Assembly: GCA_022729635.1 (NCBI GenBank)
Contig: DZAU01000047.1
Span: 2,083-17,232, forward strand
Reading direction: 5' to 3'
DNA from: Flavobacterium psychrophilum
Lineage (GTDB): Bacteria; Bacteroidota; Bacteroidia; Flavobacteriales; Flavobacteriaceae
Length of the DNA stretch: 15,150 nucleotides
Part shown: piece by piece, positions 13,067 through 15,150 of the stretch
How positions within the stretch are numbered: position 1 is the stretch's first letter
Layout: the number at the start of each line of letters is the position of its first letter
The notes under the pieces: model-generated
What the model was told of the DNA's origin: nothing
Database searches by the model: none
What the model saw: only the letters and a program-made list of their open reading frames with translations
Translations under genes and position numbers: made by a program

Positions 13067-13561
13067 ATGATTACAATTTCCGAAGCAACGAGTAAGGATA
13101 TTCCATTAATTCAAGATATTGCTCATAAAACTTGGCCTGATACTTACGGCTCAATTTTGTCTAAAGCACAACTGGATTATATGTTGAATCTAATGTATTC
13201 TGATGAATCTTTGTTGAAACAAATCAGTGGAAACGCTCATTTTTTCTTGGCTTATGATGGCGAAATTTGTTTAGGTTTTACCAGTTGCGAAAATAATTAT
13301 CAAAACAAAAAAGGAACAAGGCTTCATAAATTGTATCTGCTTCCAGAGTCGCAAGGAAAAGGAGTAGGGAAGTTATTACTTGAAAAAGTTATTGCTTTTG
13401 CCAAAAAAAATCAGTCGGAAGCCATTTCTTTGAATGTAAATAAATTCAATACTGCTTTTACTTTTTATAAAAAAATGGGATTTGAAGTGGTTGCCGAAGA
13501 AGTTTTAGAAATTGGAAATGGGTATGTAATGGATGATTACAAAATGGAAAAGCGATTGTAG
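13067..13561 (+). CDS. Small GNAT-family N-acetyltransferase
   Basis: A 164-residue single-domain GNAT protein. It opens with ITISEATSKDIPLIQDIA, typical of the N-terminal strand and helix of the fold. The acetyl-CoA site is LHKLYLLPESQGKGVGKLLL (about 90-109), with the Q/RxxGxG loop as QGKGVG (99-104). FYKKMGFEVVAEE (about 132-144) is the usual C-terminal strand segment. The start is 3 bases past the guaC stop, so translation is probably coupled. The substrate is unknown; it resembles general small-molecule or protein acetyltransferases. It differs from the GNAT at 7586-8206, which has a long cysteine-bearing tail. A hairpin terminator lies about 120 bases downstream. Confidence 0.85.
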   Translation: MITISEATSKDIPLIQDIAHKTWPDTYGSILSKAQLDYMLNLMYSDESLLKQISGNAHFFLAYDGEICLGFTSCENNYQNKKGTRLHKLYLLPESQGKGVGKLLLEKVIAFAKKNQSEAISLNVNKFNTAFTFYKKMGFEVVAEEVLEIGNGYVMDDYKMEKRL

Positions 13562-13681
13562 TGTTGAATAATTAATCTTTGCATCCAAAAAGACTTTTAA
13601 ACGACTCTTTTAATCCCCAAACATAGCCGACTGCTGTATTTCTTTTCTTGATTTCTTCTCAGTAATGGATAATCATATAAC

Positions 13682-13712
13682 AAAAAAAGCATCCGCAAAA
13701 ACGGATGCTTTT
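13682..13712. terminator. Bidirectional terminator between convergent genes
   Basis: AAAAGCATCCG (13685-13695) and CGGATGCTTTT (13702-13712) form a perfect 11-bp stem with a CAAAAA loop. On the minus strand the GC-rich core is followed by seven T (13688-13682), a strong terminator for the secreted protein gene, 20 bases past its stop. On the plus strand TTTTCTATT follows, which is weaker but could end the glyA-guaC-GNAT transcript. The bases from 13562 to 13681 show no gene. Confidence 0.85.
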
Positions 13713-13732
13713 CTATTAAGATTAATTTTTAA

Positions 13733-15150
13733 TTATTTTGAAGACATTACTTTCTTCACACTACTTCCTCGATTAGTAGTCACTTTTACAACATAAACTT
13801 GCTCTTGCTCTATATTTGAATTAAGGGTTAGAGTAGTTTCTTTGTTTAAATAACCGTTTGAATCAACTTTTGAAAGCATTAGAATACCATTTGAATTGAA
13901 TACTTCAATTTTCACGTCAGAACTGTAATCAAATTTATATTTGATAGTAAGTACATTTTTGAAAGGCACAGGATAAGCTTCGAAACCAACTTTTGAAGTT
14001 TCACTAACTTTTGACACTTCCATCAATGATGGGTCAACAGTTGTTTCCACTACTGGTGCTGGAACTGGGCAATCCAAAGTCAAAGCAACATTGTCATAAA
14101 CTGGATTTCCATGTGTTAATTGACTGCAATGACAAGTTTCCTCGCAAATTACTGCATGTACAATAATCCAAATAGGTCCTGAAATAGTTCCAGTGAAATT
14201 AACAGTTAATCCGGCTACTTTATCAAGATTTGAAGCATTAAAAGTGTATCGTCCTGGAGCAACTGTTGGATCGCCTTTTATCATTCGATATTTTCCACAA
14301 CTAACATTTACATGAGCTTCATTCATAACATAGCCTTCGTTAATAGTGTAAACCACTGATACCTTACCTCCTGAATAAATCACTTTAGCACTTCCAACAG
14401 GTACTCTGTTTGTGATATCACAACCTGCTGCACCAGCATATAAAGGCATGTCATAAGTTCCTTCTTCTGTAATGTTGTTTGTCCAACCCCAACGATTATT
14501 TTTAATGGTTGGATCATCAAGGAAACAGAAACTACCGCTTTCTAATTTACCAAATGCTGTTTCACAATTTGCATACGTATCAGTTTCTCTGGTTATATAT
14601 GTTGTTTTTGTGTCAGTATTTCCGCAATCATCAGTTACAGTAAATACGTATGCATAGGTGGTTGTACAAGTCGTTGAATCGGATAGTACACCTGTTGCAG
14701 TTACTTCTCCACCTTCGGAACAATTATCTGTCCAAGTAGCAGTTAAAGTTGCCGGAAGAGTTTCGTTGCAGATTATATAATCTGCTGGAGCAGTAATCAC
14801 AGGGTTTTCAGTATCGACTTTCCAAGTATAGGTAATACTTACTGGCAAAGCTTCATTTCCGGAACAATCTTTAACAGTTGCTATCCAAGTTTGACTGTAA
14901 AGTGTACATTTTGAATCTCCACTTGTCAGTACAATACCACCATCCATAACCTCAATTTTATCAGTTAAATTACCAGAACAGTTATCACTTGCGGTAAAAG
15001 TTGGAGGTACCACTGTTGGGTTACAACCTAAATCTTTACCATCAAGCTCCCCTGTTGCTTGAACAATAACTGGTTTCTCATCATCTTTTACAGTGATTGT
15101 TTGAATCCCTGTTGCGAAGTTTCCAGCACAGTCTGTCGCTGTCCAAGTTC
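13733..15150 (-). CDS. C-terminal part of a secreted repeat protein with type IX (Por) sorting domain (5' partial)
   Basis: The frame is open to the window's right edge: the codons between 15014 and 15148 have no stop and continue the same repeat, so the GTG at 15013 is not the start. About 471 residues are visible. From the right edge to about 14585 there are two to three HYR-like beta-sandwich repeats with recurring TATDCAGN / DNCSGN / TDDCGNTD motifs and paired cysteines. About 14572-14138 is a separate cysteine-containing domain (NCETAFG, NRWGWTNN, YAGAAGCDI, VAPGRYTFNA). After a Pro/Val/Thr-rich linker, about 13987-13733 is a type A sorting domain (AYPVPFKNVL, then VEVFNSNG-like, ending VKKVMSSK), read by the type IX system, which moves proteins from the periplasm to the surface. 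It is probably a large surface or adhesin-like protein. The full size cannot be judged here. Confidence 0.88.
   Translation of the reverse strand, partial: TWTATDCAGNFATGIQTITVKDDEKPVIVQATGELDGKDLGCNPTVVPPTFTASDNCSGNLTDKIEVMDGGIVLTSGDSKCTLYSQTWIATVKDCSGNEALPVSITYTWKVDTENPVITAPADYIICNETLPATLTATWTDNCSEGGEVTATGVLSDSTTCTTTYAYVFTVTDDCGNTDTKTTYITRETDTYANCETAFGKLESGSFCFLDDPTIKNNRWGWTNNITEEGTYDMPLYAGAAGCDITNRVPVGSAKVIYSGGKVSVVYTINEGYVMNEAHVNVSCGKYRMIKGDPTVAPGRYTFNASNLDKVAGLTVNFTGTISGPIWIIVHAVICEETCHCSQLTHGNPVYDNVALTLDCPVPAPVVETTVDPSLMEVSKVSETSKVGFEAYPVPFKNVLTIKYKFDYSSDVKIEVFNSNGILMLSKVDSNGYLNKETTLTLNSNIEQEQVYVVKVTTNRGSSVKKVMSSK

Noticed and set aside
13733..15013. The secreted protein starting at GTG 15013
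   Set aside because: The frame stays open with the same repeat motifs to the window edge and no signal peptide is seen, so the true start is outside.
1..15150. CRISPR arrays, transposases, phage genes, toxin-antitoxin pairs
   Set aside because: No regularly spaced repeats and no matching proteins were seen; the gene content is mainly core metabolism.

Overview
The window looks like a chromosomal stretch of a Flavobacterium-like member of the Bacteroidota. The DNA is AT-rich and starts are preceded by A-rich leaders without Shine-Dalgarno sequences. Two clear promoters carry the Bacteroidota TAnnTTTG box, the carbamoyltransferase is of the N-succinylornithine type, and the right-hand protein ends in a type IX secretion (Por) sorting domain. 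No genus or species can be proven from the sequence alone.

Positions 1-8206 hold one long minus-strand arginine-plus-proline biosynthesis cluster. In transcription order it is a GNAT acyltransferase, argG, argC, argD, proA, proB, argF' (acylornithine carbamoyltransferase) and argB. ArgB, ArgC, ArgD and ArgF' would take an N-acylglutamate to N-acylcitrulline. ArgG makes argininosuccinate. ProB and ProA make glutamate-5-semialdehyde for proline. The deacylase (ArgE), ArgH and ProC are not in the window; the cluster may continue past the left edge. The ArgF' residue that separates acetyl- from succinyl-ornithine enzymes is Ser89, which points to succinylated intermediates. No classical ArgA or ArgJ is present, so the leading GNAT is the best local candidate for the acylglutamate-forming enzyme. 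Four of the gaps between these genes contain different palindromic or repeat elements.

Positions 8207-8787 contain no firm gene. On the minus strand, in the direction of the arginine cluster, there is a strong terminator for the preceding operon (8607-8642), then a TACTTTTGC promoter box (8528-8536), then a tiny ORF of 28 codons (8436-8522) whose only two arginine codons are both CGG, and then T-rich DNA. This is a candidate leader peptide, attenuator or small RNA and the most interesting unexplained element here.

Positions 8788-10605 (minus) hold fahA (fumarylacetoacetase, last step of tyrosine degradation) and, 12 bases downstream, a small exported protein of the DUF1579-like type. A consensus promoter for this pair lies back to back with the glyA promoter.

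Positions 10714-13561 (plus) hold glyA (serine hydroxymethyltransferase), guaC (GMP reductase) and a small GNAT acetyltransferase, ending at a hairpin terminator shared with the convergent gene. Positions 13733-15150 (minus) are the C-terminal part of a large secreted protein with cysteine-paired HYR-like repeats and a type IX sorting domain; its start lies beyond the window.
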